64,000 nt of DNA from the NCBI RefSeq assembly GCF_036785885.1, contig NC_092312.1:22276001-22340000 (forward strand). The letters run 5' to 3'. Source of the stretch: Coffea arabica. Its lineage: Eukaryota; Streptophyta; Magnoliopsida; Gentianales; Rubiaceae. This document shows positions 46,198-58,655 of this stretch, piece by piece. The first letter of the stretch is position 1; every line of letters begins with the position of its first letter. The translations under genes were made by a program, and so were the position numbers. The notes beneath the pieces were generated by a model. It was not told where the DNA came from. It saw only the letters and a program-made list of their open reading frames with translations, and made no database searches.

Positions 46198-48452
46198 TAT
46201 AATAATGATTAGTAGTTAGATGTGCATGTCTCGACCAGCCGCACTCTCTTCTGTTTCTACACGTGCGGCGGAAGGATTCACGTCAAGGATTATCCTTTGA
46301 GAAAGCACAATTCGTGATTAACTTTCTCCAACACCCTGCACTGCTTCTTTGCTTTTTCACGATACTCTTCCTGTCATGTGATCTTGCAATATTTTCTTTA
46401 TTACTGATGCAGCGTTTTCCTTGTTACCATACCTTCCATTAATGATATCGTACTTGTCCTTTACCAATGTTTTTCCCTTGGATGTCTTCTGAATATAATT
46501 AAAAGAGAAAGGCAAGAAAGCCTATGCTGGCTCATGCTCATTTGCTACTACAGGTACTACTGTACTACTGCAGTAGCAGTTTCCAGAAACTGCAGCTGTC
46601 AATAAAGTCACATTTTTTAATCCTCAAAATTTAATGTAGAAAATTCCAAAAATGGCCATATTGCTTTAAAATTAGTAGTGTAATTGTTGAGCCCGGTTGT
46701 TATATGAGCCCCTTAACTAGACCACTGAATTGAACTAAAATTTGAGAAGCACCTTCATTCAATTGCTCATTGCATGGTTACGTTCCACTGTTCCCTTCTC
46801 CTCGTTCACTTCATTAATTCATCCTAAACACTCGAGATCTTTGCCCCTTTAATCTTTCTTCTTTATACCCAGTAAGAACTCGAAAAGGCAAGGTTCCATT
46901 AACACGCAAACATGCATGGTGAAACACTGAACAAGAAGGAGTCAAATAGTTGTTAACCAAAACCCTGCAAGAACATTCTCGCTTTAAGTAATTGCTATCG
47001 GGAAAAAAATTCCATGATCACTTAAAAATCACGCAAATGAATTCTATAGCGCCGTTGAATTAATATAAACGTACAGTTAGATGAATACATTAAAGGGGAT
47101 TATAGATATGGTGTGCTAGAATTTCACTTGAACGCATCATTATTAGAAATCAAATTAAGAAGAAAAATAACCAAACAAAAAAAAAAAAAACTGAAAGACA
47201 ATGCAATGGACACTCATCAGTGGCTTCCACGATCAAAAGTTTCAAATGTATGGTGTAGTGTAGGTCCTTATGTCTATTAGATATAGATATTAACGTAAAA
47301 AATATTAACATATAGTTATACGACAAATTTTGGTGCTCATTAAAAAAATTTGTCACAAAATCAATTTTACCCGCTCAATTTCAAATCAAATACACTCCAG
47401 CCATTAATTGAACCAAACAATCGCTGCAATTGTTAATGTATGAAGTATGAACCCCCAATCTCCCGGCTAATTACTTAGAATATAAGTAAGAAAAAAAAAG
47501 TCGGACACTTATTGGTCTGACACATGCCGGATATAAATCTATTGTTGTCAGCCCGGCACCTGATACCAAATTTTTTTTTAAAAAAAGATGAAACCAAAAT
47601 TTGTTCAGGACTAAAATTGAACAACAACGTTGTGACCTATTGTACTATTATACATAACTATGTATGTAGTATATTGTCTTCGTTACCACAAATTGCGATC
47701 GTTTCAAGATTAGCTATATCCAATGCATCATCAAGTAACTCTGGTATACTCTCACTAGGTAAAGTTCAAGTCTTTTACGACATTTCACCTAATACATGAC
47801 ATGTTAATTTTCTCTCAAGGGTGTATTATTATTATATTTATTTTTGAAGTTTTAATTCAAATATGGGGTATTGTTGAAAATGAGGAAAAAGTGTTCGAAT
47901 TAAAATCTTCATTGGTTTAGGTACTATCTTCCTAAAAAGTTTTTCAATTTTTCAGATCAGTTTCTTCTTGACTTTTGGTGGGGAAGCCCTGGCTTTTGGT
48001 TCGAAAACTATCTACCAACGGTTTCAAACTACCTCTTGTTGTTTTGGTCTATAAATATATGTTAGTAGGAGAGAAAGTTTATCATCATTCTTTTTAGCTT
48101 AAAAGTTTTCTGCAAAATTTCCATAGAACCATCTTGAGAGAAAAGTGAAAACACAAAGTTCATAGACCTCCTAAATTCCGGTGCAAATTTGAGGGAGAAT
48201 TCATAGTTGAATCCTGGAAACAAATTGCTCACGCACTTCTGCACAAAGAGAAAGAGCAAAATTCTGTTTTAGGATATTGATCAAAGATCAAGCCTCTATG
48301 GTTTTTAAGTTAGTAAAGCTATTGTTATTAACATTATTCTGGTTTATCGTATTAGTGATTTGAACTTGTTTAGTAATAAGATTTGTTACCGGTAGTTTTT
48401 CCATTTCCTGATTCTTGGACTACTTGTTAGTTTTTCAACACTTTTATCTATT
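46198..48452. other. Intergenic, no supported gene
   Basis: The first approximately 100 bp match the DNA after pseudogene 2 (GTGCATGTCT and CTCTCTTCTGTTTCTACA), so the duplication also included the 3' flank. The rest is AT-rich without a recognisable gene. Confidence 0.5.
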
Positions 48453-49331
48453 CAACCCTAGTCTCCGAGAGCTGATCAGGCTACCAGAGCTGGTGTAGCT
48501 CTCATTGAGTCCAACTTTGGTGATATATTCTATCCTTTAAATAGTGTGGGGTTTTGATTCATTGCCACAAGGAATGAACATGTCGTGATCCACTTAATTT
48601 TCTCAAAAAACATGCCTTGTTCTATTATAGGGATGGAGGAAGGTTGGCGACAATAGTCCTCATGAGATAAAAGGTGAGGAAGTGAATCGGTGTGGAACAT
48701 CTATAGACGGGATCTTTTACTGGAAACTTTTTGGACTATATAATCGAAGCATTCTCTCCTTCAATTTGGATGAGGAAAATTTCGAAAATTTTCTCCTCCA
48801 GCGGCTCCAGATTTTTTAGACCTAGATAGTGGGTTTTCAAATTTGGTAAATGAAAGGAAATCATTGTTTGGTGGATGCATCAGCAGCGACTACAGAGTCC
48901 ACCCCAACAATGGAGATATGGATGCTAATAAAGGAGAAGAAAACTAATACCAAGACTATGATATCAACATGGACAAAAGAACTCAGCATTGCATTGCCAG
49001 GTTTTGACCCTGAACGGGCAGATTTCGCTGCTCTCGGGGATCGTGATGGCGATGGCAGCTTAATTATTTATAAGACAGGTAAGAGCACTACTGCAACTCT
49101 GCAGCACGGGGAAGAGCGTGAAAAATTCTTCATGCGGGAACCTAGTTTGTGGTACTACAACATGCAGAGTAATGATTTTAGGCTTTTAGCAAATTGCAAA
49201 GCTTGAAAACTTTAACATACCGCACTATGAAGCTACGCGTTGCTTGTGTCTCCACGCTGATAACTTCTTCTCGTTTCGGAGCAGAGGAGCTTCTTCTCCT
49301 TTTGGAGCAAAGAAGATATGGGAAGGATGAC
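48453..49331 (+). pseudogene. F-box pseudogene 2 (C-terminal fragment)
   Basis: It starts at the NPSLRELIRLPE-like segment of the associated domain; the F-box itself is absent. Stops and frameshifts break the first 400 bp. The longest open part (48850-49206) reads GNHCLVDASAATTESTPTME, then TKELSIALPGFDPE and GDRDGDGSLIIYKTG, matching LCLVDPYAATIE, KELSIPLPGFDY and GDVDGDGSLLIYRTG of the intact gene. After a frame change at 49206 the DNA still resembles the intact C-terminus up to about 49331. It is older and more diverged than pseudogene 1. Confidence 0.85.
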
Positions 49332-50673
49332 TGAAAGGTTTATGGAGGCGTGCATGCATGCATAGTATGGCAATAGTTAGTAGTCTACGGTGCATGTCTG
49401 GAGACTCTGGACTCTTGATCGATCCTCTCTGCTCTCTTCTGTTTCTACAACTGCAGTGGAACTATTACATCATTTTTCTTGAGATTTGAGACACTTTCTC
49501 AAATCTTTGCTCTTTTCGATAATCACATTCTTCCCGTCATTTCTAAAGGTTGACCGCTTTTGACTTTGTTCGAATCTTATAACCTACGTTATCCATATAT
49601 TTCAAATTCAAATCCAGACCCACTTAATTATACCTGTATCTGATTCAAACCAAATACTTGACACGTCTTAAACTTTATTCTCCCAGATTCAAATCCGATC
49701 TAGTCCATATTAAGGTTGAATATACCCGGCAAAAAAATTAGATAAAGAAACGAAGAAAACATCTTTCTAAACAAACATTAATTACACACCACAAATCTCA
49801 ATTAAAAATCACACATCACTTTAGATAATTATTCTAAGGTCTAAATATTACAACTCCTAAAAGATCCAAACAAATATTAAATACTCAAATATATTATCAA
49901 AGCAATTACTTATTCAAATGGGTCCAGGTTAAATCCGAATCAAAACTCAATATTTCATATCCGAACCATTTTAAGACTAGCATTAAATGGGTCTAAATCT
50001 AGTCTGATAAAACGGAAAATATTGAACAAAGACGTAGTTCTAAGATACTGTAGCTAGAAAGTAAAAACGAAGAGTAGCTCAAGTACATCATTTTCTACTG
50101 CCATTGGTTGCCCTGAATTCTTAGAATCGAGGCAGGCCACGAGTAAAAATGTGTGGTTTGCCCGGAATCGATCTTTGTCGAATTCTGGGAATGGAAGGCC
50201 ATCGACAATTTGAATTAGTCTCACTTAACCATGTTACTTTAAAAGATCTTCCTGCGCCGACTCATAAAATTGACTTCACAAACCAACAATTGGTTTTCAA
50301 AGGTCTACATTCTGAACACATTTTCAATTGCTCGTAGATCAGTTTTCAAGTATAAACACTTGCAGTAGAAAGCAGGAATAAAAAACTTAATCGTCGTAAA
50401 AGCAGTTAAAGTTATATGATCTTGATTCTTGCCCCCAGAAAAATTAGGGCTCTACAGTAAAATGAAAGATCACATATGCTTCAGTTAGAGAGTTGCAGGA
50501 ATGAGATCTCTGCGAACATAGGTTTCACAAAATCTGATTAGCCCTTGAATCCTAGATAGACAATTATTTTACGACAAAATCCGGAAAGAATCTATACTAC
50601 CTCTAGCATATCTGATAAAGCAATTGGAACCACACAGGCGCAAAAAAAGGTGGAAGAAATGCAAGTATGGCGT
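49332..50673. other. Intergenic, no supported gene
   Basis: 3' flank of F-box pseudogene 2, then AT-rich DNA and the RHIP1 3' flank. A 62-codon plus-strand frame at 50149 resembles nothing I know. Confidence 0.5.
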
Positions 50674-53600
50674 TCAGACAGAAATTCCATAATTGCTGAT
50701 CCTTGTGACCTCTTTGTTGAGAACACGTCTTTCTTTTTTTGCCTCTTTAGCAAGGTTCGAAACCTGCAATTCATCCGAGTCATAATCAACTCACTGAGTA
50801 AAACATAACGAAAGAAGATAAGGCTGCCGCAGTTCAGAAGATAAGACTATTTGCAGATACAAAAAACTTGCACTAAGTAATACTCAAGTTCTACACAAAG
50901 GTACCAAATTTCTACTAGTAAAAGCTTTGAAAATTCTGTATTTTCAACAAGGGGCAGTGAAGCTCTTGAAACTAAAAGCATCTTAACAGTAGAATTTGTA
51001 GTGACAAAGGCTGATTTGGCTTGAAAAGATGATCATCTGACAATTCATCCCAAACAATAGGAGCCTGTAATCAACTCTAACCACCTGTTTGGTATGGGGT
51101 AATCAGCACTATTCAATGGGTTTCAAGCTCTCAAAACCCATACCTGGTGTTTGGTTGGTATCTATAGGTATGGATCCATCACTATGGAGGACACAAAAGT
51201 TGTCAATGGCCATTACCAACCAAATTGGGCACTTTAGCACTGATTCCGGAATTTGAAGCTAGGCAACTAAATAAAAAATTAGTAACAATAAAGCAAAGGG
51301 TGCATCTTCATCTCTTGTCTACTCTTCTACCCCACCACATACAATGCTTGTCGTTCTCTCCAGTCCAAAACCTTAGCCAGAAAAATTGCCACTCCAGCCA
51401 TGATAGGTTTTCTTTCTCTTGTGATCCACACTCAAAATTAGGGAGATTTACAACATTTGGCATCCAACTAATGTTTATGTAAAATTTTTGCAATTATCCT
51501 ACAATTTCGATGGATTGGTCTGATCCATGCCTGACTCACAGAAGATTATTTTTGTTTTGGTTGTCTGTGGATTTAGATCAAAATAATGAGATTACCTCTC
51601 AAATTTGGTATTGATTTGATTTGAAGAATTATGAAATTTGTCATGATTTGGTGATGGTTTTGGCTCCCTTCTATTGAAGGTTTGTTGATTTTGTTGGAAA
51701 TCATGAAGTCAAAAGAGAAATTTAAGGTTGAGCAATGGAGGTTGTTGAGAAATATCCATCACTAGCAGTTGGTGAGAGCAGACAACGGAACTGAAAGCAT
51801 GAAGATGATGAAGACAAAAAGAAAAAATAAAAATAGAAGATTTCTAATCCAATGCAAACCCTACCAAACATCATTCTTTGTCAAGGGAATCCTACACAAA
51901 CCCATCACCATGGAGTAATCAAAGTCATTGCGATTCCTTAGCAGGAACTAAATGGGTGGTAAGTGTGTATGTGAAAAGTAAAAAATAATAATAAGGCAGC
52001 TTCTCCAAAGCACCTAACACGGTTCAGGTGAATAAAACTCATAGCTTGACAGAGCTAAAATGCAGCAAAATCATCCATTCTTAAAATTACAAGGCACTCA
52101 GAATATTTTCTCATAGTAATAAAGTTTTAAACTGAGTATCTTGAACATGTTGTGCTATTTCATTTGTTAAATTGCAAAGAGAGTAGTAGACAAACTCAGC
52201 AAAGTAACTTTTATCTAACAGGAGCTGAATAAATTCAAGGCAATCAATTAGTAAGACCAGCAATACGATTGTCAAGTCATCATCCCCAGTTTATGTAGGG
52301 CACGTGTTTGTAGTTACTTCCTTTAGTTTACTCAGTTAAAAGTTATCTTGAGGCCAGAAAACAAAGCAAAAAGTTAGGCATATAAATTATTAGGAAAAAA
52401 ACAAAAAAGGAACATACTTGCGATCGAAAACGAGAAGCTTCTATGCTGGGGAGGTCTCGTAAAACATCTTTCAAACCTACCATAAGACAAAAGAATAAAG
52501 CAGATACGCCGCTTAAAAACTTAGCTGCCACTCAAAACATAAAGCAGGTGTATTTACACCTCCAAGCATGAGAAACTGACAGATGGAAAGAGAATTTGCA
52601 TACCCACAGCTTGTCTCTCTATCTTATAAGCTGAGCGAACAACACTCTGGATTTGTTTCCCAGCTTGTCTGCATGGTGATCAATATTCAACAGGGGAAGA
52701 TAATTTTTCAGACAAAAGAACCAAGTAAACAATTTAGAGATGCACGCTAGGCACATCATCTGCCGATCAAACCTGAGTTTTGTTCTTCCACGTGTCATCT
52801 CCTCCTCAGCTTGCAATGCTGCTTTCTGAAGCAAAGAATCTGATTTCCAGTCAATGAATAATATTGTAACGTTATCAAGAAATACACTCTTCAGTAATCC
52901 TTAAAAATTAAAACTCCATATGAGAGTTTGAAGAAACCAAAACTGAGGATCTAAGGAGTACGGAAAGGGGACATGCTTCTAAAATTTTCTGATTTTAACT
53001 GCAAAATGGTGAAGACAATACCAACAAAGCAAAAAAAAAAAATCATGAATCAGCTATGTAATTTGCCAGACTTCAAAATAACCATTTATCTTCTGACAGC
53101 ACAGAGAAGAAACTGTTTTTCAACATCTTGTTGGAAGTAATAACCAAGGTGAGGAAGAAAGGCAAAAATAAAGATGAGAAATCAAAGACAGAATAGTCTT
53201 CCTGAATCAACAGAGATGAAGCTTGCACATGAATTATCTAATTATTCAAAAAAAAATTTGAAGATCACCTCCAATTTTTCAGCTTCAGCCTTCAAAACTT
53301 CAAATGATTGCCTCAATTCCTTGACTTTTGCATCAGCTTTTGACAGCAACACCTGGACCAAAATATATGTAAAGAATGTGGTGTTAGAGGTCCAACAACC
53401 AAATTAGGATAGTATGAATTATTGAATGGTTTTTGCAGCAAACATAAGCTACTTCAGTTGCAAACTAAAAGATAAGGCACATACAGACACATTTATCTAC
53501 AAATTACGGGGGTTATCTAGAGACATTTATTGCATCCGAATTACAGATGAAACACAAAAGTACTTGACAATCTTGATTGTTGAGCTTTAGACCTTTGAAA

Positions 53601-55298
53601 TCATATATCATAAAATATACAAGTATATGACTAACTTTTCCACAAATAAATATCTTTACAATGTCATAATGCAGTTGCATAAAGAACATTTGCATATCAA
53701 TTTTCAAAGATTTGATCATATTATCTACCAGAACCACAAACAGCAGGATGTGTGACAACATTACCTGTTCACTCGCAAAAAGACGCCTTAATTTGTAGTA
53801 CAATATACGCCTCGGCCCTGCACGTGGTATAGAAGACGCGGTAAATTACACAAAAGTGCAGTGTTGCACAAAAGATGTTAACTGTTATGACAAAGTTACA
53901 GGCATGATTATTGCAGACTAAATAAGCTGAATTGCTGCCACACCTTGCAAATCACTAGGACTAAACCAACAATTTCAACCTCGATTAAGCAAAAGAACAA
54001 AACCAAAACAGAAAATTAAAGATAAATAAAACCTCATTCTGCAGGATAATGACAAATAAAGAAATCTGATGACATACTTTTCAGGCCAAGAAGTCCTACA
54101 GCAAAAATAGATCCTGCTGCAACAAATGGGTTTGCAGCAGCAAGATTAAAGCCCTCTGCCAAAAAAAAAAAAAAACCTTAAAATAGATTGAACCGGAAGT
54201 GACTTAACATGAAAGATGCAAAATCTTATTCTTTGCTATCAAGTCACAGATCACTCAGCTGAAACAGACCTCTAATCTTCCCAATAGCGAGGTCCTCATA
54301 AGCATTAAAATCAGACTTGGCATCTTGCAAAGAATCCTGCCAAAAAAAAAAAAAAAAAATTCAAACATGTACTTTTGAAGCTCAACTGCCAAACCCTTAT
54401 GCAAAGATCGAATTTTTCTTAGAAAAAATGCATTCTTCTCTCTCCATATCTCAGCTTAATGCACAATTCCCCACCTGTCCTCTATTACACTCTAGCACAT
54501 ACCAACATTACAGAACATAATACATCTGCACTCTTAACCAGGAAAAGGCAGCAACCTGTGTAAACCTTCCAAATTCTAGACTCCGGTTTCCACTAGATGA
54601 TACATAGAGGCACAAACACAAAATCCTTTCACAACACATTAGGATTTGTCCTCCTTTCTTTTCTTTTGCATTTATCACAGTAGTAACTACATATCATACT
54701 ACCTGTCTCCCCACAGATAAAACGCTTTCCAGCTGCTTCTTTTTTTCCCTTTTTTTACAAGGATCGACCAGTAAAGACCCTTAACAACCAGGCAATATCC
54801 CGTTATCAATATGGTTTTTAGCTTCCAAATGGTCAAAGTACAACTATCAATCATTCAAAGAAAAATAGCTGCATCAATTCTCTTCCTCTCTATAAAGGAA
54901 TGCTTATTATAATCTTAATTATCTTTTAAACACGTATATAAATAAAATAAAATCAAGCACCAAAAAGCTCAACAATTTCCTGATTTTGTGAGAAAACAAC
55001 AACTTACTAGAGTTTGATTGAAATGCGCGGAGGAGGTGGTGCGAATGCGGTCCAGCCGAGATTTGGTGACCTCAATTGCATCCTGCAGGTGGTGCCCGAT
55101 CGTCTTCTGAGCTGCTTGAGCTTGTTTCAAAGCGTAGTCGATCCACGGCGAGGCGGTTTCTTCTAGGGTTTTTAATTTCTCCACGATATCATCATTAAAT
55201 GCGGGGACTATTCCTTGTGGTGGCGCTGAGTTTGATTTTTCCGGTGATGATGCGCCGCCGTCGGCAGTCGTCGTCATAGCCGTGGGAAGAGCTTCCAA
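50674..55298 (-). CDS. RHIP1: RGS1-HXK1-interacting protein 1 (RHIP1), 279 aa
   Basis: Nine exons: 55298-55008, 54336-54270, 54155-54078, 53817-53765, 53352-53269, 52825-52773, 52668-52604, 52476-52418, 50763-50674. All have GT-AG introns and total 840 nt in frame to TGA. The N-terminus (about 35 residues) is acidic and Ser/Pro-rich. Residues 36-97 are helical (DDIVEKLKTLEETASPWIDY, then ALKQAQAAQKTIGHHLQDAI). A hydrophobic stretch at about 124-144 (NLAAANPFVAAGSIFAVGLL) followed by KRPRR looks like a membrane segment. The rest is a charged coiled coil ending LAKEAKKERRVLNKEVTRIS NYGISV-like (…RISNYGISV). This layout and ending match plant RHIP1. Arabidopsis RHIP1 bridges the G-protein regulator RGS1 and hexokinase HXK1 in glucose sensing. 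Identification is by recalled family features. Confidence 0.85.
51079..51962. mobile_element. Possible TIR element in RHIP1 intron 8
   Basis: ACCACCTGTTTGGTAT (51079) is imperfectly inverted near 51945-51962 (AACTAAATGGGTGGTA). GGGTAATCA/TGGAGTAATCA-type segments sit inside each end. The element would occupy over half of the 1654-bp last intron. No target duplication could be confirmed. Confidence 0.35.
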
Positions 55299-55851
55299 GA
55301 AAAGTTGATTTGTGCTACTTTGGGAATTTACAGTTTTTTTATTGACTGAACTTCTTTTTTTTCCCCTCGATAGTGCTCGTTGCTGTATTCTTTTTTCTTT
55401 TTTTTTTTGTATTATTTCTTAGTGGGTCGATTAAGTGGAATGATTCTTCTAATTGTAATTTTGATCTCGCACTGCTCCGCCTTCCTTGTGGAGCATTCAC
55501 GAGAATTATAAAAATTTGTTATATAATTATATTATAATCAAATTTTAATCAATAACCAAGTATCTAAAATATCAATATATAACTAAGTCATTATACATTG
55601 TAATTTTATAATTAAAATCTATAAAAAAATCAAACAAAAACTATTTAAATACAAGTATTGTTGTTTTTTTGACAAAAAAAAATGTAATTGTATTAAGTGT
55701 AATTAGAAATTTAATATAAATTTATTAATAAATTTAGTATAACTAATTAATAATTTTTATTAATATATATGTATAATGATTAATATTATATATATTAATA
55801 TACGTTATATAATATTTATAATTAATAATATATTTATAACTAATTAAGTTA

Positions 55852-55889
<38 letters not shown>

Positions 55890-56843
55890 TTTTCCATTGG
55901 AGGGCGGGGTGGGAAATGGGGCAGAGATATACTTCCCCGCCCTCCACCCTATTTTTAAATGAAGGGAAAAATCACCTCCGTTTCGTCCCAATTCTCACGC
56001 CAATTGTCATGTACTCTCACCAATTATTTAATAAATGAAAATTATATGATAAAAATAATAATGAAAGTGTGATTAATAAAAAAATAAAATATAATTGACA
56101 CTTCCTTACCAAAATAATCAAATAGCACGACATGTTATTCAACCTTTTAATGCCTAGACATCTTAGTGATTTTGCTCCTTCCAAACAACTTCTAGCAGCT
56201 GTCGGCACGAGTTGCCGCTCTATTTTATACAGATCTTTTTGCGGATGGTCGACTCTTTCTGGATCAAAATTGTAAAAAATTGATTAAGATTTGGGAGGAT
56301 ATACACAGAAACTTGCCTAAGCTAACCAAGTGTTCTTCTCCTCGATTTCTTTTTCCATATAAGCTAAGAAGAGAAAGGCATTAGTAGTAAATATGACCTT
56401 GGCGGCAGGGAAACATTAAAGATGTTGCAAATGTGCTAAGGCCAATTTCATCCTATAATTGTTGCACTATTCTTTATTTGTTAAAACGAATAATGGACTG
56501 TTTAGAAGTTTAACATGTTATTAATTCAGCCTGCTCAATATTATTATGCACTTGTTCTCCATATTTCTTCTCTTATCAAATCTTTTCTCTTTCAGGCAAG
56601 TTCTTCATATTATTTTGGGTGCAGTTCCAGTGTTTTAACTACGTGGGGTTCTACGTAAATTACCCGCGTAATTGTGCAGCAAAAAACCTGTTTCAGGTTG
56701 GGGACTTGGGAGAATCTGAAAGGCCTTCTTGCTTAGGATAGAGATAGCATTTCTTGATTGCCTCAAAGGCTCAATCCCTCCGAAAAATAACTCGCAGTTT
56801 CATCGTTGTTCCGTATTACTAGCTGTATCCTCCTAGATATTGC
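55299..56843. other. Intergenic: AT-rich DNA and an (AT)n tract
   Basis: 55500-55890 is extremely AT-rich with an (AT)n run at 55857-55883. GGAGGGCGGGGTGGG and CCCCGCCCTCCACCC (55899-55948) form a GC-rich inverted repeat, a pattern seen at ends of some plant MITEs. The rest is upstream of F-box pseudogene 3. Confidence 0.5.
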
Positions 56844-57424
56844 ATGGCGGAGGAGTTGCCGGCAAATAAACCCAGGACGATGGAAGGCACCAAGTTGAGT
56901 GATCTTCCCCAACATCTCCTGGCTAAGATACTGCTATACATTGAGATTTATTCGAGTGAAGAATCTGTGCACGTTAATGTGTGTATGCGAACAGTGGCGT
57001 AACCTTTTGTCGGACCCTTTCTCCAAAGTTCACCCACCATGAGATATCCAAGAAAAATCCCACATTATTGTATTTGGGTTGTTTCAAGAAGAAAGAGGAA
57101 CAAACGCTCCTTTCAATAGAAAACAGGTATTGTACACCCTGGATTTGGATAGCGATGATCAAGGTGCTGAAGATCCAGAATGCTGCAACGCCGAATGGTG
57201 GTGAAAACAAGCTTGAAATATCCGAATCATCATCTTCAGCTTCATGAGCTCTTGATCTATTATGTCTGGTCAATGATCACAGCTTTTATCACTGTAATCC
57301 TAGCGTCAAAGAATTAGTCAAGACTACCACAGCCAACTGTGACAGAGCCGCACTTTCCTGTAATGGTAGGGAAATTTATTGGATTCATTACCAAGGATCA
57401 ATATGTCGTGACTTCGACTAAGAG
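56844..57424 (+). pseudogene. F-box pseudogene 3 (N-terminal half)
   Basis: Opens MAEELPANKPRTMEGTKLSD then LPQHLLAKILL, like the F-box start of the intact gene. A frameshift then turns the conserved CKQWRNLLSDP DNA (ATGCGAACAGTGGCGTAACC) into a frame that stops at TAA 57000-57002. Downstream pieces such as the NPSVKELVKT-like segment and GFITKDQYVV are still readable in other frames up to about 57424, where similarity fades. It is clearly non-functional. It lies on the far side of RHIP1 from the other copies. Confidence 0.8.
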
Positions 57425-58226
57425 ACAAAAAGTTTACACATATGCTACTGTATTTGGACAGAGATGCTGATTTCAGGAACCGAAAAGCAACAGAAGCAAG
57501 AGATAGGAAACCAAAACTCAATAACAGTATGCATCCCCAGATACTGGTGGAATAATATCCGTAGCACCACTACGCTTTAACATCAAATCCATTTGTCCAG
57601 AAACTATCAAGAAATTTTCAGCAAAAATACTGTGTTAGTTGAATATCCCAACACCTTATATATATATGACTGAAAATTCTTGGAATATCAATGTGGAATA
57701 TTCAACTGTTAGCTTTAATGTCAATTAAGTTAGGCATCATTAGCTTATTACATGGCAAACAAGAGAATTCCACCATCATCGTTCGGTCACGCAAGGGCAG
57801 AATACGCCCAGGAAACATGTGCCATACGGGATCTGTATGAAAAGAGAAACATGCAACCAATTTCGTCAGCCAAAACTAAAGATGCCAACTTTGATAGAAA
57901 AGTTTCGACGTTGTTACTTAAAATCAACAAGAAAAACTTCTTAAAATTGAATAACAGAGAAATATGCATTTTAAAAAAATGTTGTTTTTCAGCAAATAGT
58001 TTTTGCATTCAACTTAAAAGGTAGAAACTTTATTGAGTTTTGCGGAAAAAGATTTGAACCTTCAGCACTTCTCTTCAAAATGCTACTATCCTATTTAGAT
58101 TTATGAGTCTTGAAGATACCATATGCTCTCGAAAGTATTATTTTGCTCTCTACTGAGCTTAAGCAGGAAGACGGGCCTGAGCAGCAGCAGGAAGAGGATT
58201 AGCTAATCTGAAGGTTTCACTAGCAC
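57425..58226. other. Decayed DNA after F-box pseudogene 3
   Basis: A plus-strand frame at 57752-58024 starts MANKRIPPSSFGHARAEYAQ and has no recognised domain. Just before 58202 the plus strand reads ELKQEDGPEQQQEED and then a stop; this could be the remnant of an acidic C-terminus or chance. Confidence 0.35.
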
Positions 58227-58574
58227 CTAACCTCCTACTGTGATGTCCATTCCGTCATCCCCTTTAATTGCACGTCTCCTCAGGTCATTTTGTCTCCAAG
58301 CTCTTGCAGTTGGACCGATTGGCGTTATCGCAGCCAGTTCCCACCTGTAAGTCATTTTGCAGAGATACGTCGGCCGAGTGGCATTGAGAGGAACAGGAAA
58401 TTCTTGAAAGGGGTATGGCGGATTCTCTGCGGGGCTGTCTAGTTCTGGGTCTTGCGGCTGCCATGCTTCTGGACTTTTGCTGGTTTTGCCGATTTTGAGA
58501 CGGGCAACGGCGATGAAATGTACTACATGGGGTGGCTTGCAGTGCTTGTATGCGTTTGGGAGTTCAAATTTCAA
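58227..58574 (-). CDS. Unrecognised 115-aa ORF, related to 40276-40689
   Basis: The centre reads PYPFQEFPVPLNATRPTYLC followed by KMTYRWE and TARAWRQNDL. It aligns with the 40276-40689 frame (PVQLPENATGGPFFICRTRW, TAEARDWMKQQ), keeping the NAT-x(2)-[PF], C-[KR] and RW positions despite DNA divergence. The C-terminus after the shared part is short (GDDGMDITVGG) and differs. Like its relative it lies antisense next to an F-box pseudogene. I cannot name the family; it may be a gene fragment spread with the F-box duplications. Confidence 0.4.
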   Translation of the reverse strand: MKFELPNAYKHCKPPHVVHFIAVARLKIGKTSKSPEAWQPQDPELDSPAENPPYPFQEFPVPLNATRPTYLCKMTYRWELAAITPIGPTARAWRQNDLRRRAIKGDDGMDITVGG

Positions 58575-58655
58575 AGGAATAGAAAAGAAAGGAAGAGAAA
58601 GGTGAACTTTCCTCCGTTTGGAACATTTAAGTGAAACGGAAAAGAAATGAAGGGT

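Noticed and set aside
50149-50337. 62-codon plus-strand frame downstream of RHIP1
   Set aside because: No family resemblance and no support from context.
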